Positions 46,741-58,126 of a stretch of DNA of 64,000 bases are shown piece by piece. Every line of letters starts with the position of its first letter. The first letter of the stretch is position 1. Location: assembly GCF_026210795.1 (NCBI RefSeq), contig NC_089439.1, positions 2,542,001 to 2,606,000 of the forward strand. The letters run 5' to 3'. Origin of the DNA: Rhizophagus irregularis (lineage: Eukaryota; Glomeromycota; Glomeromycetes; Glomerales; Glomeraceae). The notes beneath the pieces are model-generated. The model saw only the letters and a list, made by a program, of their open reading frames with translations. It searched no databases and was not told the origin of the DNA. The position numbers and the translations under genes are program-made.

Positions 46741-47200
46741 AATTATAATATAAAATTATGATTTTAAAAGAATATATATATTTGTGTCTCAGGTGTGGAT
46801 TTGCGTTAGATGTCAACTGTAATTTTTTTAAAAGGCAATTTCCACAAATATAAATCTAATTGTACTGAAATTTTATTTACAAATATGACGAATAATAAAT
46901 TTAACCGCCAATAAGATAAATTAATACTGAAAAAATATTAATACTGAAGAATTTGGTGTTTAATTATAGCTGAAAATTTGAAATAATATTATATATGCTA
47001 TTTGTTATGATATAAAATGAAATTGATTTAATTAACAAAAAAAAATAGTTACTTTTAGCAAACCATTCAAAATTGACATCTGACGCGTCAGGTGCAAATC
47101 GATCAATGTAAGGATTACATCGATCGTGAAAATTGCACTTTAATTGATCGTGATAATCTAAGTAAGAAAATCGATCATGATCCAACTTCTTCTTTACACC
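46741..47200. repeat. Direct duplication of ~450 bp, unit 1
   Basis: This unit runs from AATATATATATTTGTGTCTC through GGCAATTTCCACAAATATAA to TCGATCATGATCC. It recurs in the same orientation at 47260-47692. It ends in a polar coding-like stretch (see findings). Confidence 0.8.
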
Positions 47201-47259
47201 AATCGGACCAGACTTTTATCTCAGCTTCTGAGGAAAATTCTAGACAAAATCAGGCTAGT

Positions 47260-47692
47260 AATTATATAAATTATGATTTTATAAGAATATATATATTGTG
47301 TCTCAGATGTCGATTTGCGTCAGATATCAACTATAATTTTTTAAGATAGCAATTTCCACAAATATAAATCTGATTGTGAATTCAACTAGCCAATAAGATA
47401 AATTAATATTGAAAAAATATTAATTTGGTGCTCAATTATAGCTAAAAATTTGAAATAACTCAATATTAAAATATTTATTCCAAATTTTCAGGATATATGC
47501 TATTTATTATGATGCCCAAGTTTCACTTATAAAATAAAATTGATTTAATTAATAAAAAAAAATAGTTACTTTTAGTAAACCATTTAAACTTGACATCTGA
47601 CGCGCGTCAGACGCAAATCGTTCAATGTAAGGATTACATCGAATCGTGATAATCTAAGGAAATCGATCATGATCCTACTGCTTCTTCACACC
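47260..47692. repeat. Direct duplication of ~450 bp, unit 2
   Basis: Second copy of 46741-47200 with several indels. It carries an extra ~35 bp near 47460-47500 and loses the coding-like frame. Confidence 0.8.
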
Positions 47693-47831
47693 ATCACTTC
47701 AGTTAAACAATCACGCAAATGGGAGACTTTTTATTTTAAACATTTGATCACATCAAAATTACAATAAAAGAAATTAAATTTATTTTTTTTTAAAAAAAAA
47801 TACAAATAAAAATAAAATATACATTTTTTTT

Positions 47832-49508
47832 TTATAAAAATGGAACAGGCGTCGGTAAAACGGGGGAATAAGTTATTAATTGTATACTAAAATCATTAGC
47901 AACATCAGAATATTCTTTTTTAATATTATCACAATTTCCAATAATTTCTAAATATTTTAGTTTACTATCATTATTTACACATTCTTCAAAGAAACATTTT
48001 AATTGTTTATTATCAAATAATAAACGATCCATCTCTTTAAGTTGAATTTTTAATAAATTTCTAGGAATTAATTTACCCAAATTCATAAATCTTATTCCCC
48101 ATAATTCATCATTTGATAATATTACGCTAATATAAACTAATCGAGTACAAGATTTAAATATAAGAATCAATTCATCTGAATAAATTTTAGCGAGATCTAA
48201 ATGAATTAATGAATTTAAATGAAGTGGAATTTGTTGTAATAATGATTGACAATCTGACTTTTTATAATTTACAACTAATCTAATCAAAGTATTTGAAGAA
48301 GATTGAAGTAATTGAATTAAGAAACCTTCAGAAACATTTCGAATTTGATATTTTACAAGTTCAAAAACCTCAAGCCTTGTTAGATTCTTCGCCCATGCAA
48401 TTAAATTATCATCTATTCTTATACAATTATGTAACTTTAACACTCTGATATTTTTAAGTAAACATAGTGAATTTAACGCCTCCTTATTTATTTTACCAAA
48501 AGGGATATAATTAAATTCTAACGTCTGCAAACTTTCACTTTGTGCTGATAATGAATTTAACACAATATTATAGTAACTATCAATATTACTATTATAACCA
48601 AAGAGTACATAATAAGCTGAATCACGTCTATTTTCTGATAATATAATATGTTGTAACTTTTTTTGTGAAGAAATAAATTGAGATAATGAATTTGCTTCTT
48701 CAATTGAGTTGATTTTTTCATTATAAAGCAAATTTAAATTAAAAACATTATTTGAAAAGGTTAAATAAAGATCTTTTCCTCTTTCATTTCCATAATTTTT
48801 AGTATAATATAATTGTTTTAAATCGTTCAATTTATTATTTCCGTTGCAATTTTTACCAAATAATAATTCGATCGTATCATTAAAAAATTCATCGTTTTGT
48901 ATTGAAAATGGAAATTCTAACGTTATTAAATTGTTACAATATTCACATAAGAACTTTACAAAATAATTTATAATGTGAATAGAAATTTTTGAAAATTGAT
49001 TTTCTGTTATATTAATATCTGAAATAAAAGGAGGAAACCATATTTTTCGGTAACGAACTAATTTATCTGAATCAGATAATAATTTATCAAAAATTAAACT
49101 ACGAATAAAAGTAATATAATTGAACATTGGTTTAGAAGAGTAAAATTTTTCATCAAAATGAAAGACCTCGGATAATAAATTTTGTTCATCGTGAGAATTT
49201 GACAAATTAATTTGTTCAATCTCGGATTTTGGGATACAATTTAATAATGTACGAATTAATTTAAAATAAGATAATAATAAATTTGGGATGTTATAATAAA
49301 ATCTTGAATAAGCTAAACGACGGAAATGATTGAATGGGTAAGCGTATAAGATTGGTGTTGATATTCTACACCAATGTCTTGATACTAATGTACAAGAATA
49401 TAAATCTCTAGTTGATATGTTGGCATGACAATTGGTATCAAGAAGAGTTTCATCCAGAAGATTCAAGAAAACCTTTTCTAAACATTCTAAAAGTAAAAAT
49501 GACGCCAT
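47832..49508 (-). CDS. F-box-like leucine-rich protein, family A (copy A5)
   Basis: The frame extends from 49556 through a translated A-run. The likely start is the Met at 49508 (MASFLLLECLEKVFLNLL), giving 558 residues. SCTLVSRHWCRISTPILYAYPF starts at residue 38. A conserved middle (SKISIHIINYFVKFLCEYC) and the core LKNIRVLKLHNCIRIDDN follow. The C-terminal EYSDVANDFSIQLI is extended by a short proline-rich tail (SPVLPTPVPFL) not seen in other copies. It is intact and intronless. It is divergent in orientation from A6 (51090, +), with which it shares a 1.6-kb upstream region. Confidence 0.85.
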   Translation of the reverse strand: MASFLLLECLEKVFLNLLDETLLDTNCHANISTRDLYSCTLVSRHWCRISTPILYAYPFNHFRRLAYSRFYYNIPNLLLSYFKLIRTLLNCIPKSEIEQINLSNSHDEQNLLSEVFHFDEKFYSSKPMFNYITFIRSLIFDKLLSDSDKLVRYRKIWFPPFISDINITENQFSKISIHIINYFVKFLCEYCNNLITLEFPFSIQNDEFFNDTIELLFGKNCNGNNKLNDLKQLYYTKNYGNERGKDLYLTFSNNVFNLNLLYNEKINSIEEANSLSQFISSQKKLQHIILSENRRDSAYYVLFGYNSNIDSYYNIVLNSLSAQSESLQTLEFNYIPFGKINKEALNSLCLLKNIRVLKLHNCIRIDDNLIAWAKNLTRLEVFELVKYQIRNVSEGFLIQLLQSSSNTLIRLVVNYKKSDCQSLLQQIPLHLNSLIHLDLAKIYSDELILIFKSCTRLVYISVILSNDELWGIRFMNLGKLIPRNLLKIQLKEMDRLLFDNKQLKCFFEECVNNDSKLKYLEIIGNCDNIKKEYSDVANDFSIQLITYSPVLPTPVPFL

Positions 49509-49516
49509 AGTCGTCC

Positions 49517-49543
49517 TTTTTTTTTTTTTTTTAAAAAAAAAAA
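49517..49543 (-). promoter_or_regulatory. T-run/A-run just upstream of A5
   Basis: On the minus strand eleven T are followed by sixteen A, ending 8 bp before the ATG. It is the same arrangement as at 12929-12948. Confidence 0.35.
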
Positions 49544-49951
49544 GGTAATCGATCACTTGCTAATTTTGGTCAAGGTAGATGATCATTGGGCGTATTTGCG
49601 TCAATGAAACTAAATATGAATCTATTGTCAATTGTCATACGCCCAGTTACGTTACTCATCCTGCGTAGTTTATTATAATCTTTGTGCTGCGTCGAGGGCG
49701 TTTTCAACCATTAATGCTAAATTAGTGGCTTAGTTTGGTCCGTGCTCTATCATTGAACCCGATTTTTCTTCTATATTTGTAAATTAAAAAGAAGTTCGTG
49801 GAAAAAATTTAAAAGACGAGAAATTAAAAGTCTATTTTCAGTACTTTTATATTAATTTTGTTTTCAACAATTTCGAATAAAAAATTTTTTTTATATTTTT
49901 TATAATGGTTACACTTAATAATCAAACTTTTGTAAATATGCAAAAAAGAAA

Positions 49952-50048
49952 ATAAAAGAATTCTTTGAAAATAAAGAATTTCTTTGGAAATAAAGGAATT
50001 TCTTTGAAAATAAAAGAATTTCTTTGGAAATAAAGCATCTCTTTTAAA
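49952..50048. repeat. Minisatellite, ~20-bp unit x about 5
   Basis: Tandem units of the type ATAAAGAATTTCTTTGGAAA with few differences. Confidence 0.85.
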
Positions 50049-51089
50049 ATAAATTTTCCAAGCATAAAGTACTTTATCACACGCAGTAAATATATTTTCA
50101 TCCCGATATTAAATTTAAAGGACACGATTTCTAATATGCAACGTCATATGATGGTAAACTATCGAAACACCGCATAGTAACTGCATAATAAAAGTAATTT
50201 AATAATTAGATCCGTTTTGTAAAGATTTCAATGAAACAATGACATCGTCTGCTTACAATCAACTTCTTGTTTCGCATGGTGTAAATAATTCAGATATTTG
50301 TGCATGTATTGTATAACATGTTACGTAATGCATCTTACACTAAAAATAGTATGATACTATTTACGTAATTTACAATAATATTGATTAAAATACAATTACA
50401 AAAAGGAAATCCCAGAAATTTGTACCTTTGTTTATTAAAAATATCTTTCTATTATATCTTTATATGGGCATCATTTTAAATAGACTATCAATTACACATA
50501 ATTATATTAAATTTGATTTTTTCCAATCAATTAATCGAGACTCGGAAGTAAATGGTATTACGTGTAAATTGATTATATATCATTTTAACCAAGTATGTGT
50601 ATACAATAAATATTTTATAGACGACGAAATTAACAAACAACGAAATTACAATACAATAAAATTACAAAAAATTTTTATTTTACACAGTTATTTATATCTT
50701 AATGACGTTACTATTCAAATTCCGGAAGTTTCATATTTGAAATTTGAAACAATGATTTAATGATTTGTACAATTAAACGCTTTGTAGATTCCTTATAATT
50801 AATTTGATTAAGAATCTAAAAATATTATAAATTGTATAACACTCGGGTCCCAAATAACTATGGAATTGTGCAACAATATATATAAATAGAAACATTTCTA
50901 AAAGACAAGTTGTACAAATCTCATTAAAAATAGCAAACGCCCAATTGATCGACACATCAATTACTTGACCAAAAATAGCATAATTTGTACTCCGGAGTTT
51001 TTTTTTTTTTTTTTGATATATATATATTTTATATGGTTAAATTTTTTTTTTACGTTAATCGGTTTTTATCTTTCCTTTAAAAATAACTT

Positions 51090-52685
51090 ATGGCATCATT
51101 TTTACTTTCAGAATGTCTCGAAAAGATTTTTTTAAATCTTCTTGAATATCCTTCTGTAAATATACGAATTTACACATCAACTAAAGATTTATATTCTTGT
51201 ACGTTAGTATCAAGACATTGGTGTAGAATCTCCACACCATTCTTATATGAATATCCATTTCATCATTTTCGTCATTTGTCTTATCCTAACATAACATATT
51301 TTAAATTGATTCGTACATTATTAAGTTGCATTCCTAAATCTGAAATCGAACAAATTATTTTATCAAATTTTTCAATTAAACAAAAATTATATTATAAACC
51401 AAAATCTTTAGATATATCAACAACTTTTAATTATACAACTTTTATTCGTGGATTAATTTTTAGTGATTTATCTGAACCATTATTATTTTTTTATCGTAAA
51501 ATATGGTTACCTCCATATATTCCTGATAGTAATAATATAAAGAATGATCAATTCTCAAAAATATCAATCCCAATTATGAATCATCTTGTAAATTTCTTAT
51601 GTAAACATTGTAATAATTTAAGAACTCTTGAATTTCCATTTAGAGTACAAAATAATAAGCTTTTTAATAGTACAATTGAATTATTAACAAATAAAGATTG
51701 TGTTGAAAAAAGTAAATTAAGTGACTTAAAAGAATTATTTTATATTAATAGAAGTAATGAGATTACATTATCAACAAAAGATTTTTATTCAACTCTTTCA
51801 AGTAATATTAGTAAATTAGATTTACTTTATAATGAAGGAATTAATTCTCTTGAAAAAGTAAATTCTTTATCTCAATTTATTTCTTTACAAAAAAATTTAC
51901 GACATATTATATTATCTGAACCTAAATATGGTTCTATGCTATATAATATTGAACATTATAATATTATATTTAATTCTTTAACAACACAAAATGAAAGTTT
52001 GAAGGCATTGGAATTTAAATATTTATCTTTTTCTGGAATAGATGAAATGGCATTAAATTCATTATGTTCACTTAAAAATATTAAAGAATTAAAATTATAT
52101 AATTGTAGAAAGATAGATAATAATTTAAATGCTTGGGCGAAGAAACTTACAATACTTGAAGATTTTGAATATGTAGCATATTATTATGCATCTATTTCAG
52201 AAGATTTCTTGGATCAAATCATTAAATCATCTTCAACTACTTTAACTAAATTTGCTATAAAATTTAAAAGGTCAGATAACCAACAATCAATATTTCAACA
52301 AATTCCACTTTACTTAAATTTATTAACTTATTTGGTCCTTCCTAAAGTTTGTCCTGATGAGTTGATTTCTATATTTAAATCATGTACTAAATTAGTTTAT
52401 ATTAGTGTAAAATTATCTGAATCAATTGATTTATCATGGGGTGAAAATTTTAAAAATTTAGGTAAATTTATTCCTAAAAATTTACAAAGAATTCATTTTA
52501 AAGATATTGATAAAGAATATATGTTTAATAGCAATGCATTAAGATTATTTTTTAAAGATTGTAAATATAAGGATGGAAAGTTAAAGTTTTTAAGAATAAA
52601 AGGAAAATTAATTTTGAGTCAGGATTATTTTGATGTTGCCAGTGAATTTGGTATAAAATTAATTAACAAAAGAAAGTTATATTAA
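51090..52685 (+). CDS. F-box-like leucine-rich protein, family A (copy A6)
   Basis: This intact 531-residue frame starts MASFLLSECLEKIFLNLL, the consensus start of the family. CTLVSRHWCRISTPFLYEYPF begins at residue 37 and the HHFRHLSYP stretch follows. LCSLKNIKELKLYNCRKIDNN and WAKKLTILEDFEYVAYYYAS form the leucine-rich core. The ending is YFDVASEFGIKLINKRKLY. It is the shortest intact copy because it lacks the insertion near residue 300 present in A2 and A5. Coding sequence is strongly A/T-ending. It has no introns and no breaks. Confidence 0.85.
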   Translation: MASFLLSECLEKIFLNLLEYPSVNIRIYTSTKDLYSCTLVSRHWCRISTPFLYEYPFHHFRHLSYPNITYFKLIRTLLSCIPKSEIEQIILSNFSIKQKLYYKPKSLDISTTFNYTTFIRGLIFSDLSEPLLFFYRKIWLPPYIPDSNNIKNDQFSKISIPIMNHLVNFLCKHCNNLRTLEFPFRVQNNKLFNSTIELLTNKDCVEKSKLSDLKELFYINRSNEITLSTKDFYSTLSSNISKLDLLYNEGINSLEKVNSLSQFISLQKNLRHIILSEPKYGSMLYNIEHYNIIFNSLTTQNESLKALEFKYLSFSGIDEMALNSLCSLKNIKELKLYNCRKIDNNLNAWAKKLTILEDFEYVAYYYASISEDFLDQIIKSSSTTLTKFAIKFKRSDNQQSIFQQIPLYLNLLTYLVLPKVCPDELISIFKSCTKLVYISVKLSESIDLSWGENFKNLGKFIPKNLQRIHFKDIDKEYMFNSNALRLFFKDCKYKDGKLKFLRIKGKLILSQDYFDVASEFGIKLINKRKLY

Positions 52686-53544
52686 ATTAGTAAATAGTCA
52701 GGGGCAGTGCAAATACTTTAAAATATATTATTGACTTCAAAATCATTTTTTAATTAATAACAATAACAATTTTAGTAGCAAATTAGTTATCATCATAATA
52801 ATATCATTTTATTAAAAAAAAAAAATGTATACATCATTTAAAATAATTTTATTAATTATGATATCTCCTTGAGTTGTGTCATAAATTTAAAAAAATTCCT
52901 TTAGTTTTCAGATGTAACTCGGGATCATATGTTTGCAAATTTAAGTACCATAAATGTAAAATAACTCTCTATAATAAAGATGTTTATTTAAAATGTTAAC
53001 AACGTATTATTTGGTAATATGTTTAATATAGTAAGTATTAAAATTGAGTCAATTGAATTCCTAAACAAAATTAAAAAGACTTATGCGATTAAGCTTTCAG
53101 AATTCAAATCCTCCCAGATCCATCTGATGAATATTTTGATGAACCATATATTTACGAGTTGTTTCCTGCTATTACTGAAGGTGCACGAAATGGGGTGATA
53201 ATTATTTGTTGCTGATTGTGTAAGGTAGGACTGTGTTATACGATTACATCATTTTTCTTTTTTGAGCTTGAGAATGAACGATTTCAAATCGTAAGTTGCT
53301 ATATTCTTTTGTAGTACGCGCCTTTGGATTTAAGATCCTTCTCGTCGGTTAAATATGCTGCATTAGGTGGACATTTGCACTTTCTTATTATCCTTTTTCA
53401 ATTAGAATTTATTAACCAATATGTTTGAACTTATTGCATTCCACCATGTAATTAACTTTCTTCTAATAACGATTGTGCATATATATTTTCTTTATAGAAA
53501 CACGTTAAATATATCTTTAAAAATAAATAGAATAATAATTAGCA

Positions 53545-54020
53545 TAATACGGTATCCGGCATTTCGCCGAAAATTGTTTATTTTTATCGTTTTTATACAT
53601 ACTAAATACATAAAGAAATCTTTTCTAGAAAAATTTTTGAATTAGTTGATTTTTATTAGTTATTTATAATGCATTGATCTTTTTTTTTACTTACTTTTTC
53701 GCGAATAAATGTTTTCAAGAAAATAAAATTATTTATTTATTGCTTAACAATTAATATCAGTTATACTTGAATGTTAAAGTGATAATATACTAGAAAGAAA
53801 AAAATCCTTAAAAATAATTTAAATTTTATTTTCATTGCGTGATGAATATTTTTGTTATTCGCTACCATTTTCAGTGGAAACGTCGTCCATTTGGCGAATG
53901 GAATTCGGCGAAATGGACGATTTCGGTGAAATGGATTCGATAAAATGCAGTTGCGGCGAAACGTTCAGCGAAATTGCTTCGGTGAAATGGATTTCGGCGA
54001 AATGTACCGTAACCGTATAA
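53545..54020. mobile_element. TTCGGCGAAATG-repeat element (about 475 bp)
   Basis: The left end GGTATCCGGCATTTCGCCG faces the right end CGGCGAAATGTACCGTAACC. Inside the right half, words like TTCGGCGAAATGGA recur about seven times, in variants. A smaller relative lies at 57796-58126. The flanks read TAATAC/GTATAA. Confidence 0.6.
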
Positions 54021-54660
54021 TACTATAACTACGTTGATTTACAAATGTTAACTAATTAAACTAATTGTATTTTAACGCGTTTTTATTTTTTGCTAAAATA
54101 TGCGCGAAAGCATGCTTTATACAATACAGTATAGTACTTGTATTTATTAATAATTAATTACATATTATAAAAAAAAAAATATTTTTGCGCAAAAATACCA
54201 ATATCTTCGAATTCGAAAAAAAAATATTTTTCAATTATCTAATTAAACGATTAAACGATTATATATTCAGTGATCGAAATTAATTTCCAAGTTTTGATCA
54301 GTGTTGGACTGTCGGTGATCCTATAATACTTGGAAGTATACTGGACATTGAAAGGTTTAAAATTCCGCAATATTTTAATAATTATCTCGCGGCGCGAAAG
54401 AACTAAGGTAATTTTAAATGTATTTATTACGATATACGCTCACCAATTGTCTATATGATATGAAATTCATCACATCCAGTAATATTACGTTCTCAATATA
54501 CCCTGAAATTGGAACACAATAAACCAAAACATTCGGTCGCTAAACATGTCATATTAAGGGTGGAGTCTAACCCTATACTGTATATATATATATACTGTAT
54601 AAACTTGTTGTTCATAAAAAATAATGAGCAATGTTGTATTTGAAATCATTCTTTAAAATG

Positions 54661-54766
54661 CCCTATAAAAAATTTATTCCGTGTTTTTTAATTCCATGTT
54701 ATTTCCGTAAATGTATCATATTTACAGAGTTTTTACAGAAATTACGGATAAAATTTTTTACAGAGG
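54661..54766. mobile_element. CCCTATAAA-family MITE (106 bp)
   Basis: The left end is CCCTATAAAAAATTTATTCC and the right end is GGATAAAATTTTTTACAGAGG, slightly decayed. Inner words (TTTACAGA, TTTCCGTAA) resemble those in the 172-bp element at 22882. Confidence 0.65.
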
Positions 54767-55398
54767 TAAAAAGAAGAATAAAGGCGCCATCTTCTCAATA
54801 ATTATTCTTTTTGTAATAATATAAATAATATACGTGGGCTGGAAAGTAAATATTAGGGGTAGAAAGCTTACATATAATTTAGTTTCGTAAAGATTTGAAA
54901 CATATTTATTTAACGAGATTAAAATTGAGGATACCACTTCCAATAACAATCCAAATTAGAATAGTTTAAATCACTCTATTATTAGTAAATGGTCAGTGCA
55001 TGAGCCAATTATTCGATTACTTTTAATTCTTATTCCCGAAAGGATTTACTATTTACTATATATAATCCGTATAAGACAAAGTTTTGCGTGGGCTTGGAGT
55101 TAGTACCCTTTCCGTAATTATTATTTTGATTAAAAAAGTATTACAAAGTAAAATCGGCGGTCTATACTTTAGTTTATCTTTAATAATTGAATATATGTCA
55201 TATGTAATATGTAAAAAAGCTGTCCCCCGCCGTGTCATTTTTAATTCAAATTTGACGGGAGTACGAAATCCCAAAATTTACTTTTCTCGACTTAATTAAT
55301 GTATTACAGTTGGGAATGAGATTGAGCGGTTCGAATCGATTCGTTCCTATTTAGTTCTGGACCGAACTGACCAAATCGTATTATTGTTTCGCCCAATG

Positions 55399-55925
55399 CC
55401 CTATAAAAAGTATTTATATTTAAAATATAATTAAAAACTTTTTAAAATATATTTAAATTATACTTAAAATATATTTAATTTAAAAATTGCGAAATACTTA
55501 TAATATACTTAAAATGTATTTAAAATTATCTTAAAATATATTTCTAATATATTTAATTTTTGCCAAAATACTTAAATTATACTTAAATTATACTTAAATC
55601 AAAATTTAAGTATATTATAGATATATTTTTTACATACTTAAAATATACTTATAATATATTTTATAATATATTTTAAGTATATTTTAAATACATAAAAAAT
55701 ATACTTATAATAGTCTTATAATATACTTAAATTTTAATTTAAATATAATTTAAATATATTTTAAGTATATGGGCAAAAATTAAATATATTAGACATATGT
55801 TTTAAGATAATTTTAAGTATATTTTAGATATATTAAAAATATATTTTAAGTATTTTGCAATTTTTAAATTAAGTATATTTTAAATATATTTTAAATATAT
55901 TTTAAGTATAATACTTTTTATAGGG
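55399..55925. mobile_element. 527-bp foldback element with CCCTATAAA ends
   Basis: The ends CCCTATAAAAAGTATT and AATACTTTTTATAGGG are perfect inverted repeats, flanked by ATG on both sides (55396-55398 and 55926-55928). The two halves remain complementary along most of their length, for example ATTTAATTTTTGCC near 55555 against GGCAAAAATTAAAT near 55771. The whole element could therefore fold into a ~260-bp hairpin. The sequence is made almost only of TTAAAATATA-like words. It is inserted in another diverged sequence that resumes on both sides. Confidence 0.8.
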
Positions 55926-57151
55926 ATGGTTCAAAACCGTAGCGGACCGAGCGAGCTTTCAATCTTTCAGTTACTACAAACTGCCTTATTTTTTTATCAA
56001 AGATGGGTCGTATATTTTGCCTGGTATAGTAGTTTGCTTTATTCTTAATATTCATTTCGGGTTCCATTGAAATTTCACATAATTTCTTAGTGTAAGATCG
56101 GTAATTTAAAAACAAGACGCAATCTATCTCCTTTACCTCCATTTTTTTAATCGGAATAAATCGAATGCGTTGAAAATTTTTATAAGGTGAGATTCAAATA
56201 ATTCCACTTTATGGTTTGGTTTAAATTTTTTAAAAATTTAGGTCTATACGCAATCGTTGAAAATTCAAATAGATTAGTATAATAATTATTCCCGAAATAG
56301 ACCCGAAGTTAATTTACACCGAAAATTTATCATCATTTACTAGATGTTTTTAACACCGACTTACTATAAATTGGATAATAAAAGAATTAAAAAAAAAAAA
56401 TGTTTCAGACATTTGTAATTAAATAAATGACCCGCTGAAATTAAAAGTTATTGACGCGACTTGAAGCTACTGGAGCGAGGGACTGGTAAATATGAAAAGA
56501 AATTTCATCACGAACTGAGCTTTAACTTTTTTTTTTTTGTCCGACAATAACTGTTTATACTACTGAGTATTATATAAAAGAGGCATATATAAGTTTAATT
56601 AGAACAAATACTAATTTACCAATATTAAGAAAGGATATATTAGGGCGTGCCAGAAATAAGTTATGGCAATAGCAAGGAATCCTTCCATATTGCACTCAGC
56701 GAAAAATGAAGTAAAATCTCTCGTTTCATTATAAACTTTGCTACAGGATTAGAACTTTTAGATGGACCGTAATTAAATAATTTTTGTTCACATTCAGCAA
56801 AATAGATTTATTAAATAAATTAATGAAACGCAAAAATCGATCCAAAACGACCAGTTTGTATTGCAGCTTTAGATTTACGTTTTAAATTTGTGTATAAATT
56901 ATTTGTGTAATAAAAAGATGGTTAAAACCACGTTATTATGTTATGGTCATTTCGTCCTACTTATTTAAATAATCATCAGCAGGAATGGATGGAAAGGTTT
57001 CTTTGGACGAAATTAACGGAATAAATTAGCTTCCCTTTTTTTTAATAAAAAATTATACTTTTATTTTTTAAAAAAATTTCCCTAGTATTATATGGGAAGA
57101 ATTATGGAGGATTTTGACTATAAATGGATCTAATATGATAAATAAATTTTA

Positions 57152-57352
57152 CACAGTGAAATCCGATATAATGGAATCATCCGTTCCATTAGTAAAATTT
57201 GTCAAAAATCCGTTATATAGAGGTTATATAGAGGGTAATTTAATTATAGATTCTGATAATCCGTTTCAGTTCCTAATTCCAATATATCAAGACTTTACTT
57301 ATGTTCCGTACTTCCATTATATCAAGGTTCCGGTATATCGAATTTCACTGTG
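57152..57352. mobile_element. Mariner-type MITE, TA-flanked (201 bp)
   Basis: The ends CACAGTGAAATCCGATATA and TATATCGAATTTCACTGTG are near-perfect inverted repeats between TA dinucleotides (57150-57151 and 57353-57354). The open frame overlapping it is an accident of its sequence. Start and internal words differ from the CAGTC elements, so it is another family. Confidence 0.82.
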
Positions 57353-57795
57353 TATTTACCGGATACTTCTTCTACAACTATTCTCATTAAAAAAATTTAA
57401 ATGTAACCTGCTAATGTGCTAACACAAAATAGAAGGATGTATTTGTAATTATTATTAATGAACAACATGCAAAATTTCAAAACCTGATGGTCAACTATAT
57501 AAACAAAATTTCACATTTAGCACCCAAATTTTGAGATGTCATTATTTATTGTAATATTAAAAAAAACTTTAAATTTCCATGAAGTACTTTTATATCATAT
57601 TGTCGATGAATAATCTTGAAAATTTAATGAACAATAAAATCTCAATATCTACTCAATATCTACTGAACGATTTACTTAAACGCCTAAGACCTGTTTCATT
57701 TAAACAAGCACTGAATTAAACCGGAAATGATATTTGTGATATATAATTGTATAATAATTTCATTAAAAAGCATATAAGAATTATTAATTAAATAG

Positions 57796-58126
57796 GGTAT
57801 CCCGACTTTTCGTCGGTTCATTTCGCCGAAGGACTTTTTGCCGAAGCCATTTCGCCGAAAATTTCAAGTCATATTTTTCCAAAATATCCATATTTTATAT
57901 TTACAAAAACTTTGTTACTAAAAACATTATTAATAACGTTTATTTTGATATATAACTTATATTTATTAATAGAAATCGGGTATCGAATTTTTAATGATAA
58001 AATGTCAATCGCTAACACTTCAGCAGAATGTCCTATTTGAAATGTCCTTCGGTGAAACAACCTTTGTAAATGGCTTCGGCAAAAAGTCCTTTGACGAAAT
58101 GGATTTAGGCGAAACGTACCGTAACC
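57796..58126. mobile_element. TTCGGCGAAATG-repeat element, second copy (about 330 bp)
   Basis: It begins GGGTATCCCGAC and ends CGAAACGTACCGTAACC, the same right end as the copy at 53545-54020. Words of the TTCGGCGAAAT type occur near both ends in opposite orientation. Confidence 0.6.

Larger units (their letters stand above)
49509..51089. other. Divergent intergenic region between A5 and A6
   Basis: It contains the A5-side T/A run, the 20-bp tandem array at 49952-50048 and a T-run of about 18 at 50999-51016 upstream of A6. No gene is supported. Confidence 0.55.

Noticed and set aside
47092-47349. 85-codon plus-strand frame as an intact gene
   Set aside because: It begins at GTG rather than ATG, lies across a tandem duplication boundary and is broken in the second unit. 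Kept only as a finding.
56427-56520. TGACCCGCTGAAATTAAAAG resembles the start of fungal 28S rRNA
   Set aside because: Similarity stops after about 20 bases and the following sequence is unrelated. Coincidence or at most a tiny fragment.
57114-57422. 102-codon frame with a hydrophobic end
   Set aside because: It mostly overlaps the TA-flanked MITE at 57152-57352, has no family resemblance, and continues into AT-rich sequence.
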